A stretch of DNA of 64,000 bases from Capsaspora owczarzaki ATCC 30864 (lineage: Eukaryota > Opisthokonta > Filasterea). The notes beneath the pieces were generated by a model that saw nothing but the letters and a program-made list of their open reading frames with translations, ran no database searches and had not been told where the DNA came from. The translations under genes and the position numbers were made by a program. The stretch covers positions 1,155,587-1,219,586 of the forward strand of contig NW_011887297.1 in the NCBI RefSeq assembly GCF_000151315.2, written 5' to 3'. This document shows, one piece after another, positions 1 to 11,596 of this stretch. Numbering within the stretch: the stretch's first letter is position 1; every line of letters starts with the position of its first letter.

Positions 1-1441
1 AGACCCCGGCACACAGCAACAATAGGAAGAGAAACAGTGGAGGAGAATGAAAAAAAAAAAAAAAAAAGGACGAAAAGGAGTTGAGTCGGAGGCGGACTTG
101 TTGTGGAGGTTGGCGGACTCGGTAGTCGGTCGATGGTTGTGTGTAGTGTCGAATAGAAGGCCTCACAAGCAAGCGAGCGAGCCCTGACGAGGTCATCGGC
201 GACACGCACCAAACGAAATCGTCCGAAACGAGGTTATTGAGAAAAAAAAAGCGAAAAATGATTTTTTTTTTTTTTTTTTTTTTTTTTGTGATGTAGATTC
301 GCGTTGAACAAGCATTTTGTGTGCATGACCACGGGAATCCACAGGAGGGACGCGGCGAGCCGTGCAAGCCAGCAAGCCACTAGCACAAGCACGCAACGGG
401 GCGCGGAGTGTCTCGGCCACCAGTCAGTGAATACACACCCCGCAGGAAGCTGCGCGCGAGAAGAAAAAAAATCATCAAAAAATAAAAAAATAAAAAAAAA
501 ATAAAAAAAGAGGCGAACCGCAAGGATCGCAATGGAAAAGGCGCCGCTGCTTTGCTCGCTTCTCCGACTGTCTGGAAGTGCGCGTCACCTCTGTCAATGG
601 ATGGGAGGGTGGATTCGACTTGGACGACCGCCCCGCGATAGAGAGAGAGACATAGAGAGAGAGAGAGAGAGGAGCAACAGGAAAAAGTGTTAAAGGCTGC
701 TGGTTGTTGTGTTTTGTTCGCTTTGTTCAGAAAAAAAAAAAAAAAGCAAAAGCGCGACATTGACTCAGAAGGCAACTCGAGAGCGGGGAAAAGACCAGTC
801 AGGCACCCCCATTTCTAGATGGAAGAGGGGGGGGTAGGAAGGGAAAGCAGCGGCCGTGGAAGTGGGGGCAGTGTGCAAAAAAGCGCAATGACAGCCTACG
901 AACAATTCCGACAAAGAGAGACTGGCCAAATATGGCGTCCCATTGCGGATGGTGGCAAAAAAGAGACGAGCGGAGGGAAATCAGATACCAAAAGGAGGTA
1001 TTAGATGAGAGTGATCATAGGAGAGGAGGTGATGATTGTCGAGGAATGGGTGCGCACCGAATGCTTCAACCAGTTTGACAACTCAATGATCTGCAGCTGT
1101 GCTGGATGTGGCCAAGCAATAGGCTATTACAAACTCGTACATTGCGTGTTGATGGTGCACTGCCGTCAACAGTCCAGCACTGACACTTTCCGCAAGCGAA
1201 TCTCCAATCAACAACAATGACAACAACCACAGCCCCACTAACGACAGCCATGCAGCCCAGCTTGAGCAAATCCATTGTTATACAAAAAAGAGATCAAAAG
1301 GAGGGAGGAAGGCAGCCAGCATCACAGAAAATGAAGATCAAAAGATCGTCCAACAAAAAGTTCGCTGCAAGCAATCCACATGCGACTGCTCCCAAATCCA
1401 CAAATCCAGTTCACACACTCATACACACATGCCGATACGCT
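1..1441. other. Gene-free, repeat-rich flank
   Basis: I see no convincing coding region here. The stretch holds purine-rich DNA, several homopolymer runs (a T run near 262-287 and A runs near 50-67, 463-508 and 730-745) and a GA dinucleotide tract near 641-672. Short open frames exist but consist of low-complexity translation of these runs. The right end (about 1,250-1,441) is the 3' flank of the EMC7 gene on the minus strand. A promoter or the edge of a gene outside the window could lie here. Confidence 0.5.
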
Positions 1442-2269
1442 TTATCGTTGACGGGGAGCAGTGGCACGGGCGTTGGCGGCGTTGGTGTTTCCGCTCAGGG
1501 CTGCAGAGAGCATTTGGGTCAGGTCGGGCATTTCGGCTGCGCGGTTCATGGGATTGTTTTCCTCCATTTGACGGCGCTCCTCGGGATCCATGTTTTCCAT
1601 CATCTTGGGCATGGCGTACGCCATGATGAGCATGACGCCCATCATCAAAACCATTGGGTTCATCAGCATGCCGCGAATGTCCACGCCCTCGCGACGTTGG
1701 AAGAACTGCGCAGCGCCACGCGCCTGCAGCTTGAGCGGGTAGGCAAGGTTGTCGCCAGTGATGGAGGACCCCAAGCCGGACTGCTGGCTGCTGGATTGCT
1801 GGCTGCCAGCCGCGGGTGCGGCGCCAAAGTAGGCTCGCTTGGCACGGACTCGGCCGTTGTGCTTGGAGCTCACTTCGACACGGACAGGCTCAAACATGTA
1901 CGACGGGTGGACGACCTCGAGCAGATGCACGCCGGAGGGCACATCGAGAAGCTCAAAGCTGCCGTCGAGACGAACGAACGCGGACATTGCGCCGCCGTTC
2001 AGCAAGACGCGCGTGTGCGCCTGCCACCCACCGGGAATATTCAGCCCAGGCTTGCCCACGAGAACTTCGCCCTGGACGCGGTAGCCCGAGGACGACGAAG
2101 CGCCCGCCGCGTCGTCGTTGCCACCTGCGCGCTGCTGCTTTGGCGCGACCAGCATCTCGAGCTCCTCATCGGCATCGTTGACGCTCGATGCAAACGCGAG
2201 TTGTGTGTGGCTTGTGAAGCAATCAAGCACCAAGAGTGCGAGGATGAGGAAGGAGGCGCTCCGACGCAT
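1442..2269 (-). CDS. EMC7: ER membrane protein complex subunit 7 (EMC7)
   Basis: Single-exon gene of 275 aa. EMC7 is the lumenal beta-sandwich subunit of the EMC, the insertase for tail-anchored and multi-pass proteins in the ER. The frame stays open upstream of 2269, but the chosen Met starts a clear signal peptide (MRRSASFLILALLVLDC) and the upstream part is only Phe-rich translation of homopolymers. A carbohydrate-binding-like beta domain follows (residues about 65-165, with a GGxxxAFVRLDGSFELLDVPSG stretch typical of the DUF2012 fold). Then come a hydrophobic segment (MNPMVLMMGVMLIMAYAMP) and the charged tail MMENMDPEERRQMEE, which is characteristic of the family. Length is close to the human protein (about 240 aa). 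The C-terminus is Ala/Asn-rich. Family assignment is firm. Confidence 0.9.
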   Translation of the reverse strand: MRRSASFLILALLVLDCFTSHTQLAFASSVNDADEELEMLVAPKQQRAGGNDDAAGASSSSGYRVQGEVLVGKPGLNIPGGWQAHTRVLLNGGAMSAFVRLDGSFELLDVPSGVHLLEVVHPSYMFEPVRVEVSSKHNGRVRAKRAYFGAAPAAGSQQSSSQQSGLGSSITGDNLAYPLKLQARGAAQFFQRREGVDIRGMLMNPMVLMMGVMLIMAYAMPKMMENMDPEERRQMEENNPMNRAAEMPDLTQMLSAALSGNTNAANARATAPRQR

Positions 2270-2791
2270 GAGTCGGGTTGTCAAAAAAAGTCGCGAAGAA
2301 AAAAAAAAAAAAAAAGTCGCGAAGAAAAAGAAGAAGAAACAGAACTGAACAAATGCAGTCAGAAGCAAAGCCGGAAGAGGCTGCTGCGATGGCAATTCAT
2401 CCATTCCGATTGATGGAAATATCGGCAAATATCATTGTCTGTCGAATTTTGTGGGGGGAAGAGCGGTTGCGGTTGTGGAGCTGATGGGGTGGCCAATTCG
2501 GTGACCACGAGTTTCAACAACCTGCAGTTTCATCACGAACGATCAGATCGACAACGATTCGCCTGGCAAAGTGTTTGTTCGTTCATGTATGTAGCCATTT
2601 CATATGCGAGCGGGTTGTAATCAGGGTGGGAGATTTTTAATATGTACAGGAACACCAGAAAAGAAAATTTGGGGTGACACAAAAGCAAATGACCTTCGCA
2701 CTTGCAGCGAACATTCAAAATGGAAAATCAAGTTACAAGACTTTTCAGTGCTTCTCCCAACACTTTACAAAGAACGCAAGCAGTTTCCGGT
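2270..2791. other. Intergenic: EMC7 promoter side and 3' flank of surface gene A
   Basis: No gene is supported. The left end, just upstream of the EMC7 start, carries a long run of A and AG repeats (about 2,284-2,345) that would be transcribed as a pyrimidine-rich EMC7 5' leader. The right end is the 3' flank of surface gene A. Both neighbours lie on the minus strand. Confidence 0.5.
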
Positions 2792-5700
2792 TTACGGAGT
2801 CGAGATCGAGTCCAAGGGAGCGGTCGAAAGCTGCACGTAGCCGTGCTCACGCTGGCGGCGACGGTAAACAATGCCCATTGCAACGCCAAACGCAGCTCCA
2901 ACAAGCAGGGTAGAGCAGGCGATGCCTGCAACAACAGGCAGGGCCATGCCAGACTTGTGGTTGCCAGTGGAGGCTTGGTTGGCGTTGGCCACCTCGCGAC
3001 GCATCACATGCTCTGCTCCGCGTCCAGCACCACGACGGACTGGCACAATGCCCGTGGTAGCAGTTGCGTTGATAATCACAGAAGGAGAGACGACCGCGGA
3101 GCCAGAGACAGTGTAGGTGACATTAATTGGAATTCCGGACGGTGACGCGGTGACGGCCGAAGCAGAGATTGCTGAGGCAGTCGCTCCGGAAGCAGAGATT
3201 GCAGAGGCGGTGACGGCAGAACCAGAGACTGCAGAGGCAGAGCCAGAGATGGTAGAGGCAGAACCAGAAACGGCAGAGCCAGAGGAGGCCGAAATAGCCG
3301 ACTCGACCGATCCAGAAACAGAAGCGGAAGCCGAGGCGGAGCCGGAAGCAGATACAATCGACTCGGATGCAGAGACAGACGCAGAGACAATCTGCGAGGA
3401 AGACACTCGGGCAGAGGCAGAGACAGAGGCAGAGGCAGAGGCAGAGGCAGAGGCAGAAACTGAACCCGAGATTGGCGGAATCGGGATAATGTTGGTGGCG
3501 GAGACGGTGGCTGGCAAGGAGCTCGAGGGGCTGACGCTGCACGATGGCGGGTTGAACGTCACTGGAGGAATGTTGCGCTGCGTGGACAAGCCAACAAAGT
3601 CGTAAACGCGATGCACCTCGTAGACGCGCTTTGGCGACCAGAATCCGTCGTCGGAGCATCCATCTTCAGACTCGCATGATGCAAACTTGGAGACCTCGAG
3701 GCGCCATGGGACATACAGGGCAGAATTGCTGTCATCAAGCGGCTTGATAAAGTAGAAGCCAAACCACAGCTCCGAGGTCTCGTCGTGACCAAGCCAGTAC
3801 TGTGCAACAAGGCCGTTCACGTCGCGTTCGCCGATGAAGACAGCCTTCACAAGGTCGAGGCGGCCAAAGAGCAGCACAAGCTCTTGAACCTTCTGGTCGG
3901 GAGTAATCGTGTTGCTGGCCGAGAATTCAACAGTGGTCTCGTTCTGCTGGACTTCGTCTGCAGGGAGGAAGGGGTTGAGGGACACGGGCAGGGTCTGAGA
4001 TGAGCAGGTGCCGTCATTGACAAACACAGTGTTCAGCTGGTTGGACTCGCCCAGGATGATCTTGCTCAAGGTGATGTCAATGCCGTCAAAGAAGGAGAAG
4101 CGGAGGCCGTCGGTGTCGTTGTTCCACCACGACTGCATCCAGCCCGTGGACGGGGTCACGGTGTCAATCATGCTAATGTACGAAACAAAGCGGGATGCCA
4201 GCTCGGGATAGTACTTGGTTGCGTTGGATGGGGGCGCAGTGCACTGGGCAAACTCGGGCAGGCTGAGTTCGCCCTTGGGAACACCACCACTGATCGAGAA
4301 GATGTCGAAGATCCAGTTGTTGACGATCAGACCCGATGTGGTGGCATCGGTGATTTCATCCGAGTTCCAGTTGAAGGCGCCAGTCGAGGACGAATTGGCG
4401 CTGCTGTCCGTGCTCATTTCGAGCAGCTGGAAGCGCACGGGCGTCGAGTCGAGCTCGACGCTGCTGGATGAAAAGGTCCAATCGGCGATGGCAAAGTCCA
4501 TGATGAGCAAGTACTGGCGAGCCTTGATTGTGGGTGTGGCGATTGGTTGCTCTGGCTCCGCAGAAGCAGAAGGCTGGTAGGTTCAACAACTGCCGAGGAG
4601 GGCTCAGCAGACCCAGAAGGTTCAACAACTGCCGACGAGGGCTCGGTGTCGAACCACGAGTTGCAGGCAATGTCGCGAACGAGGCGCTGGCCATTGTACG
4701 TGAGGTTGAGGTTGAGCTGGTTGCCAATCAGGTACAGATCAATCAGACCGTGGATGGTGAGCGGGGACGAGCTGAGCAGACGCTTGGCATAGTTGGAGCT
4801 GGTGAGCGCCTCGGGCAGGCCAAACACGTTGTCCGTCTTCTCGTTCACCAGCTCAATCGACGTGTCGGACGAGTCGGTCTCGTTGCAGCCGTACGAAGGG
4901 TCAATGGTGAAGGTCAGGTTGCGCGAGAAGGCCACGGCAAAGATGGACTGGTCGGCAAAGCCAGCGTTGGTCTTGACAATCCAGCCGTTCTCGGTCAGGT
5001 TGAAGCTCGATGTCTCGGTCGTCTCGGTGACAAACTTCCACGCCTCCCAGGTCAGAACAGACTCGGTGGAGCCGACCTTGGTGACGAGCACCTGGGCGTT
5101 GGCGGTCTCGGGGAAGACGGGTGCGGCAACCGACGAGCTGTCGCTCGAAGAGTCCAGCGGGCAGAAGGCAAGCAGACCAAGGTCGAGCGACGGGTTGGTG
5201 ACCCCAGTGTCAGTGAGCGGGAAGAAAAAGTTGTACCACTGCGTGAACGTGGTCGAGTCGGCGGTGGCATTGGCGCTGTCAAAGTCGCACGTCTCGTTTC
5301 GGCTCGCGCACAGAATGCCGTTCAGCTCGACCGCAGCAAGCCACTTGTCCGAGTTGTCGCTGTTAAACCAAGTCCAGTCGCTGTCCGGAGCGTAGATGGT
5401 TGCGTCGTAGGCAACGCCCGCCTTCTGGATGTTGGCGACCGTGAAGACGTTGCACGAGATGCCGCGGAAGATTCGGGTTTCTGAGCAACAAAGGCACGCG
5501 GATTTTCAGGGTTGAGACCAAAAAACAACGAGCACCAACATTGTCGAATTCGTGCCATGACAGCGCCGCACAGCCACTCACCATTGAACTCGGCAGAGCT
5601 CAAGTCGTGGTTGTTCACGAGATCGCGGTAGCCAAAGAAGAACTGACGCTTGGGGCCGGTGTAGTCGGCAAAGGCTGCGGCGTCCGGAATGAACGCCACG

Positions 5701-6250
5701 GGCTGGTCCTCGGTCGACTCGAGCACCTGGCAGCCTTGGGTCGCCGAGAGCATGGTCAGCTTGTCCTATGGATGGGTTCGAAGCAGTTGTAGTTGAGCAT
5801 GTTGCAACCAACAGCAACAACCCGAAAGTCAAAGTAAAATAAAAAATACAAAAAAAAAAAAAAAAAAAAGCAAGAGCGATGTGAAAACACAAAAAAAAAA
5901 ACAAAAGTAGGAACTGTGCGTTGTTTTCCAAAACAATGCACGCCCCCGAGGTGCCCCCCACATTCGCCAACTCGAAAACACAACGCACATGGGGCGAAAC
6001 AGCAAAACTGTACCTTGGATTGAATCAGGGCTTTGAGGCCATTGTCGGGACCGACAGCGCGAACAAGAGTCATGGGCGAATCGGTGCCGTCAAAGTTGGT
6101 CGGAATTGTGTGTTCTTCCATGAAGATGGATTGCTGATTGGCATCGAGCTCGGTGGAAATGCGCTCATTTTGTGAGAAATCGGGCAACTGGAGCGTCTGG
6201 GCAGACGCCAGCACCAAGCACGCAGCGAGCACGACAATCGTAGCACGCAT
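2792..6250 (-). CDS. Large type I surface glycoprotein, copy A (apparent frame break)
   Basis: Paralogue of genes B (23481-26564) and C (19194-22861); family function unknown. Exons inferred from copy B: 6250-6014, 5765-5582, 5480-2792. Exon 1 encodes a signal peptide (MRATIVVLAACLVLASAQ). Exon 3 holds the ectodomain, a Ser-Ala-rich stalk (encoded about 3,120-3,465), a transmembrane helix near the C-terminus (MALPVVAGIACSTLLVG...) and a short basic tail with YRRRQR. NxS/T sites suggest N-glycosylation. The summed exon length is not a multiple of three. The frame changes by two modulo three near 4,575-4,660, where a 39-nt EPSSAVVEPSGSA unit is repeated and where B instead has an intact reading. 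A small unrecognised intron, a real mutation or a sequence error could explain it. The first half is about 98% identical to B including introns; the second half is much more diverged. Confidence 0.75.
3120..3465 (-). repeat. Ser-Ala minisatellite in the stalk of surface protein A
   Basis: Degenerate 6-30 nt repeats, read on the minus strand as alternating Ser/Ala/Gly (SGSASASASASVSASAR and SAVSGSASTISGSAS types). They encode an extended, probably O-glycosylated stalk just before the transmembrane helix. Copy B has no comparable tract, only a short Ser/Ala/Val segment, so the stalk is a rapidly evolving part of the family. Confidence 0.8.
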
Positions 6251-6590
6251 TCTGCTCCGAACAAAACAAAACAAAAACCGTTGTGAGCGAAGGGTGTTTG
6301 TTCCTGGTGTACTGCTGCGCACAACCACGCCCCTCCCCCTCGAGCGAGATTTTGAAACACAAAGGGAGAGGCATGCCGTTGGGAGGAGGAAACTCTCATG
6401 CTCAAGCCGGGCGGGAGGAAGGGCTTGCAACCGGAAACACAAACACGTAAACAAACAATCGAAACGGAAAATACAAGCCGACAAAGAAGCCCTCAGCCAC
6501 CACCAAGCGGAACCAAGCGGCCTAGAACTTAATCATTACATTGTGGAATGAGCTGTCCGAATGTAGAGGGGCGAGCTTAAAAGGGCGATG
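4680..6590 (-). repeat. Left arm of a long inverted duplication (5' half of gene A plus promoter)
   Basis: This segment matches 23145-25075 in reverse complement. Exon 1, intron 1 (including its poly-T tract), exon 2 and intron 2 align without gaps and with only a few substitutions: two differences in exon 2 and three in intron 2 by eye. Outside the coding region the match extends through the leader and about 300 bp of upstream DNA. It fades near the TTTTAAGC element at about 6,575-6,585, whose counterpart lies at about 23,153-23,162. On the coding side, identity drops sharply after the residues NSWF. Edges are approximate. Confidence 0.85.
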
Positions 6591-6825
6591 GCGAATGGAG
6601 TGCGGATTGCCGTGCATTTGTTTTCCATCGCCGTGTTTCCTTTTTTAGGAATGTGCGTTGTGCGATCATGACGAATCGTGCTTTTTTTGTGATGCTTCAA
6701 GTGGCAATTGACAGTGTTTCACTCGCTATTGCAATGTGCGTGTCACGGGTGCGGTGCAGAATAAAACAAAAATACAAAAGCACACATCGAGGTTTTTAAT
6801 GAAAACAAAAAATTACAGGTTACAT
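6251..6825. promoter_or_regulatory. Upstream region of surface gene A and 3' flank of the O-FucT-like gene
   Basis: About 340 bp next to the gene A start (6251 to about 6590) is conserved with the region upstream of gene B (23145-23480), so it probably holds the shared 5' UTR and promoter. The conserved part includes the ATTCCACAATGTAATGATTAAG block (minus strand) near 6,520-6,550. Beyond about 6,590 no conservation with B is visible. No other gene is seen. Confidence 0.55.
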
Positions 6826-9229
6826 TTACAAATCGAGCTGGATCGTCTTGGCCTGCCGAGCCATGCGGGCCAAGGCGACTTGCTCCGACCAAGCAACATC
6901 TTTGGTGGCGTAGAAGACTGGAGCGCGGTTGCAAAGCTCACGCTCGACCTCCCACATGACCAGCGGTTGCTTGAAGAACGTGAGATCGTGATCCTCAGCC
7001 AACAACTCGCTCCACGTTGCGGCTTGCTTGGCGAGCACGCGAACATCCGCCGCATCCACGGATGCTAGATCAGCGAGGAGATCGGCGGTCGAGCTGTGCT
7101 TGAGGGTTGGATGCGAAATCGCTGCCGCCGGTTGGTGCAGTTGCAGCAGGTCAAGTAAACTGGCGGGAGGGCCGTTCAAGGCAATACCAGCAGCGAGATC
7201 GGGAAGCCGCACGAGGGGCAAGCTGTCTCGCCAGATCTGCACATCCGGATGCCCGTTGGGCATGTTGCTCACGAGAACAATGTGCGAAGCGTTGGAGCGA
7301 TCAATCGCTTTGCCGAGTTCAGCCGAGACGCTTGCGGCATTCGGCGAAGGCAGCATCCGGCACTTTTCAAGGGATCCGGCACCAGCAGCATTCTCCGGGC
7401 ATTGAAGGTTGGCAGAATCGAGTTCGGCATGGGCGTGGACACAGATGAGGCTGTCTTCAAACAGAAGCTCGACCGCGTCGGCCAAGCGCGAGACATGTTT
7501 GGACGGGCGCAAAAAGGCGGCTACGCGCAGGGCGTCATGTCCATCCTTGACGTCATCCTCGACAGAAGGAGATAGCAAGTACGAAAGCGGGGTTGACGGG
7601 AAGTGCACCGCGAGGAAGCGCGAGCTCAAGCACGAAACGACGGCAGAGCAGTCCGTTCCTGCAGGCAGCATGCCAGTCTCGAACGACCGCTGGCAGGCAA
7701 TGGGGTCGCTAGAAAGCAGTTGGCGCAGGTCGTCTGCGGACGTTTCTTCCGTCACAGGCAAGGCCAGAGTGCGAATCGGGCTGAACTGTCCGACATTGTC
7801 TCCGAAAAAGCCAGGGGTAAACAGAGGACTCATTGCGGGTTCCGGATCAAGCGAAACAAAGCAAAGCTCGCTGCTGGCGATGGCAGGGTCGTCCGGCAAC
7901 GTATCAAACTCGCTGCGGAAGGTCTCGAAGGCCACAGTCTCGACAAACTCATTGAGGTGCTTGACATCGAACAGGGTTTCGAACGGAAACGAGGCATACG
8001 CAGCGGACAAACCTGCATGCCGAGGCAAGACCGAGCCCGCAGGCGCAGCCAGCTGCCACTGAGGAGGAAGGGCGAGAGTGCGTTCGAGCCGGCGTGCGAC
8101 AATCATGCTCGCCAGCAGCTCCGAGCGAGGGTCTTGCGAAGCCAGCAAGGGCACAAGATAGCTGGGCGGAACTTGAGGTGTCAGCTTTGACGAGATTTTC
8201 ACAGTGGGTGTGAGTGGCTCGTGCTGGGCAAGCTCTTCGCCCTGCAGGCCTTCGATTTGCTGGTCGTCGCTCTGCTGGTCGACGCCTGCAGGATTCTTTG
8301 GCAGTAGTTCAGCAGGTTCAATTTGCGGCGGTTGGTTATCTGCGCTAGAAGAGTCTTCGGGCGTCGTTTCGTCGAGGTTGTTGTGTTTGAGCTGTTGATC
8401 AGATTCGAGCGGCGACTTCAAATCGTTGCCAAGGGCCTCTTGCTGCAAATGCTCTAATTGCGGCGCTTCAATCGTCGGATCTTGGGCTTCGCGCGGAGGC
8501 GGCATGCCATCGATCGGCCACGCGGCTGGCAATTGTTGTTGGTCATGGTTTTCTGTGGATCCCACTCCTGTCGCTTGTTGCTCGGCCTGCTCTCCGTCTA
8601 CTTTCGGTTGCTCGGCTTGTGACTCTTCTTTGAATTGATCACCTCGAGCCTCGCCTTGCGGCTGGTCGGCTTGTGGGGCGTTGGGCAATGCGACGCGATC
8701 GTTGTCCAAGGGCAAAGTGTCCTTGTGATCTGGGGTTGCAATTTCAATCTCTTGCCGAATCTCGGGCAGCGATGCCTCCTCCTTGCTCTCGGCTGTTGAG
8801 CCAGCATTGGATTCGATGAGGCCCGCATTTGCCGGAGCGTCGAACACGACAACGTCGTTCTCAATGTGCCAGCCTGGTCCCGACTCGACCTCTGCCGGCT
8901 TTTGGTCTTGTCGGAAGGTATTGCCATCTGCCTCGAAGCCAGGCACGAAAGCGGGCTCTGTGTGATACAACTTTGCAGGCTGTTGCTCGGGTGTGTCGGG
9001 CAGGGGGTGCCCTCGAACCCACTCCTCCTGGTCGCGCATTGCCTGCATCTTTTCTTCCGCAATTCCCTGATTTTGTTTTGAAGCAAGAAAGAACAGACAA
9101 CAACAATTGCAAACATGAGTGACAACTCAAACGTCGACTGATATCCTCAATAACGACCGAGCACTCCCCGATCCAGATCCACGCGGCAAAAAGCCAAAGT
9201 GTCAAAGCAATCAACAAAGGGCAGCACAA
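6826..9229 (-). CDS. Divergent GDP-fucose O-fucosyltransferase-like protein
   Basis: Two exons, 9229-9158 and 9066-6826 (phase 0), 770 aa. Exon 1 encodes a signal peptide or anchor (CCPLLIALTLWLFAAWIWIG), so the protein should enter the secretory pathway. The N-terminal third is Gln/Glu/Pro-rich and disordered. The C-terminal half resembles the POFUT fold (PF10250): a block with ASMIVARRLERTLALPP matches the family's early helix and RTLxLPP motif, and YASFPFETLFDVKHLNEF matches the segment before the acceptor site. A later strand, ICVHAHAELDS, sits where the family has the catalytic H-x-R motif, and here the arginine is absent. I therefore infer a family member that may have lost or changed catalysis. 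The assignment rests on recalled motifs, not a search. A lectin-like or other glycosyltransferase fold is the alternative. Confidence 0.5.
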
Positions 9230-9398
9230 TAGTCAAAAGGCAAAGCCCCAGTTCATTTCGTCGCATTTTTTGCATTCTCCAGATCTCCCCCGACTCTTTG
9301 TGTGCTTTCACGAGGCGGGGACTCGAGCAGAGGAGGATGGGTTCGGGGAGAATAGGGCGTTTTCCGACCAAAGAAGAAAAAAGAAAAAGTCCACGTTT

Positions 9399-9794
9399 TC
9401 ATGGAGTTCCATGACGATAGTAAAAGTTTCGCGCGCGCTTCGTTTCAACAACGAGGAAACACGGAAGCAACAGGTAGACAAATCCAGCAACCACGATGCG
9501 GAAGGTGGAAGGAAGCGCGAGGCCGCCGCCGGTGTATACCTGAGCCTGGTAGCGCGCGACAGCAAGAGCGGCGTCTTCGCGCTGCTGGGCTTGCTGGACG
9601 TCGTTCGCTGACTTGTAGCGGACTGCGGCAGGGAGCACAGCGCGCTGCTGCGGGGTCAAAGCACCGTGCGGCGGCTGCATGGTCTCGTTGCTGGACTCAC
9701 TCGAGCCCGTCCACGACGAAGCGGCGAGCAGCAGGAAGCAGCACACCAGACAGGCGGCGCCGAGCAGGGCGTTCCGTGCAGCCCTTCGACGCAT
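9399..9794 (-). CDS. Small membrane protein, unknown
   Basis: A 131-aa protein that I do not recognise. The Met at 9794 is preferred because it directly precedes a basic-then-hydrophobic N-terminus (MRRRAARN followed by LLGAACLVCCFLLLAASS); the frame continues upstream without meaningful sequence. The middle is a Gln/Ala-rich, probably helical lumenal segment with one NET sequon. A second hydrophobic helix (FRIVVAGFVYLLLPCFLVV) is followed by a basic tail ending in YYRHGTP. The topology would be a hairpin with both ends in the cytosol, or a signal peptide plus one helix. It lies head-to-head with GNPTG and tail-to-head with the O-FucT-like gene. An intron near the GTATAC at about 9,535 is possible but not needed. 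Confidence 0.45.
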   Translation of the reverse strand: MRRRAARNALLGAACLVCCFLLLAASSWTGSSESSNETMQPPHGALTPQQRAVLPAAVRYKSANDVQQAQQREDAALAVARYQAQVYTGGGLALPSTFRIVVAGFVYLLLPCFLVVETKRARNFYYRHGTP

Positions 9795-10448
9795 CTTGTT
9801 GTTCAGGTTCACTGCCACCCCCACCTTTTTCCGGTCGATACGTGTGCTGTGCAAGAGTGAGTGATGATAGGCAGTCAGGACGAAACGAAGGCGAGCCGGC
9901 GACTGCGAGCTGTTCGGCGAACGAAGCAAAATAACAGGAGTGCGCGAATGCGAATTATCGGTGATTGTTTTGACAGGTTTGGTTTTTTTTTTGATACTGC
10001 TGTTTACACGCGCTCGCTGCTGACGCGTGCTGGCATCGAGGAGAAGAGAACAGCGCAATGGAATACACAGTTGCATACACCCACTTTCACCGAGTCGGAG
10101 TGGGTGGTGGGTGGGAGCCAAGACGAAGGGGTGGGAGTCAAGTTGTCAATTCTTTTGTTTGCTGTAAAATTTTGGATGATCGACAAAACAACAAAGCGAA
10201 ATGCTTTGATCTACTGCTGCAGATCTATTGCAATGTGATGGGCGCATACTCATTATCGCTGTATGTCCAGGTGAGTCATAGAAGCTCGTCCAATGCAACC
10301 AAAGCACCGAGCACACCATCCATCACTCAAGTCTACCTTTGTTTTGTTTGCTCTTCATCGATGAATCATTCTCCGAAAACCAAATCAAAAACCCCGATCC
10401 ACTCTTCTTGAACATTCTTCTTTATTCATTCCCTTTGGTGGCTGTTCA
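9795..10448. promoter_or_regulatory. Divergent intergenic region before GNPTG
   Basis: 653 bp separates the small membrane protein (minus) from GNPTG (plus). I see no coding sequence, RNA gene or clear TATA box. The region presumably holds both promoters. A T run lies near 9,982-9,991. Confidence 0.4.
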
Positions 10449-11550
10449 ATGCGTCGGCTGGCAGTACTCGTTGCATTGGCGGTGGCTGCAGCAGCAGCAA
10501 TCGCAGTGCTTCCGCCGCCTGTGACTGCCGCCGATGCCGGCAAGGTCGTCATGCGCGTGGCTGCGGATCCCGTGGGCCAGTTTGGCACCGCCGGCTCGAC
10601 GGGCTCATCGGGCTCGTCGGGCTCGGGCTCAGGCTCAGGCGGCTCGGCGGGGTCAGGTGGCGGCTCGTCGTTCAACAGCGGCGGCTCCATGTTCCAGAAC
10701 GCCGGCACTCCGCTCAGCTCCAGCGTCGATCCCGAGCATCCCCATGGTACACGAGGCCATGCTTGGAAAGCGCGGAAGTTTCAATGAGGGGGGTGGAGGT
10801 TCGTGTCGCTCACTTGCACTCAATCCATGCTTTGACGTCTCGCAGGTCCGCCCGAATTACTGTCGCTCGCGGGACAATGCTTCAGCAAGCAACAAAGCAG
10901 GTAAACGTGCCTATTTGACGACTCCCGGCTTGTTTGGTGCGCTGGAGTCGTCATTTACAAAGTGACCCGATTTCTCACGTTACTCACCTGCTCACTTGCT
11001 CCGCGCTTTGGACTACAGTTACCGATACCAGTTCTGTCCGTTTGCAAACGCCACGCAGCACGAAATTTCGTCGCGATGGAACCCGTACAACGGCATTCTG
11101 GGCGTGTTTGCGCGGTGGATGACTGCCAACAACCAGTACGCCGGCCAGCACTTGACACACGGCGATGCATGCGCTCGGGGCGAGAGTCGCCAGGTCCGCG
11201 TGTTCTTTGCGTGCGGTCACAGCAACAAGTTGGTCGACGTGAGCGAGCCGGCGACCTGCCAGTATCGCATGTTGTTCAAGACGCCGCTCTTTTGCAACGT
11301 CAGCATGCCGGTTGATTCGTACGTGTTTGATTCGTTGAGAAGATTGGCGCGTGGATTATGCTCTGAAGCTGACTTGATGCATGTTCTATGCCTATTGGTT
11401 GACAAAACGCGAATACGCACTGCCAAAAGCAGCATGCTGTACGAGTGCGGGTTGAGCAGCAACGCAACGCTGCCTCCAGCGCTGCAAGAGCAGTTTGCAG
11501 CTCTCAATCGGGATTTCGCAGATGGAGCAAAGGTATGCGCCGGTCTGTGT

Positions 11551-11596
<46 letters not shown>

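Noticed and set aside
1217-2413. 398-codon plus-strand open frame over EMC7
   Set aside because: Antisense shadow of EMC7, with homopolymer-derived Lys runs at the end.
4528-5484. 318-codon plus-strand open frame antisense to surface gene A
   Set aside because: A matching antisense frame exists in copy B, as expected from the duplication. It is Arg/Val/Gly-rich with no domain.
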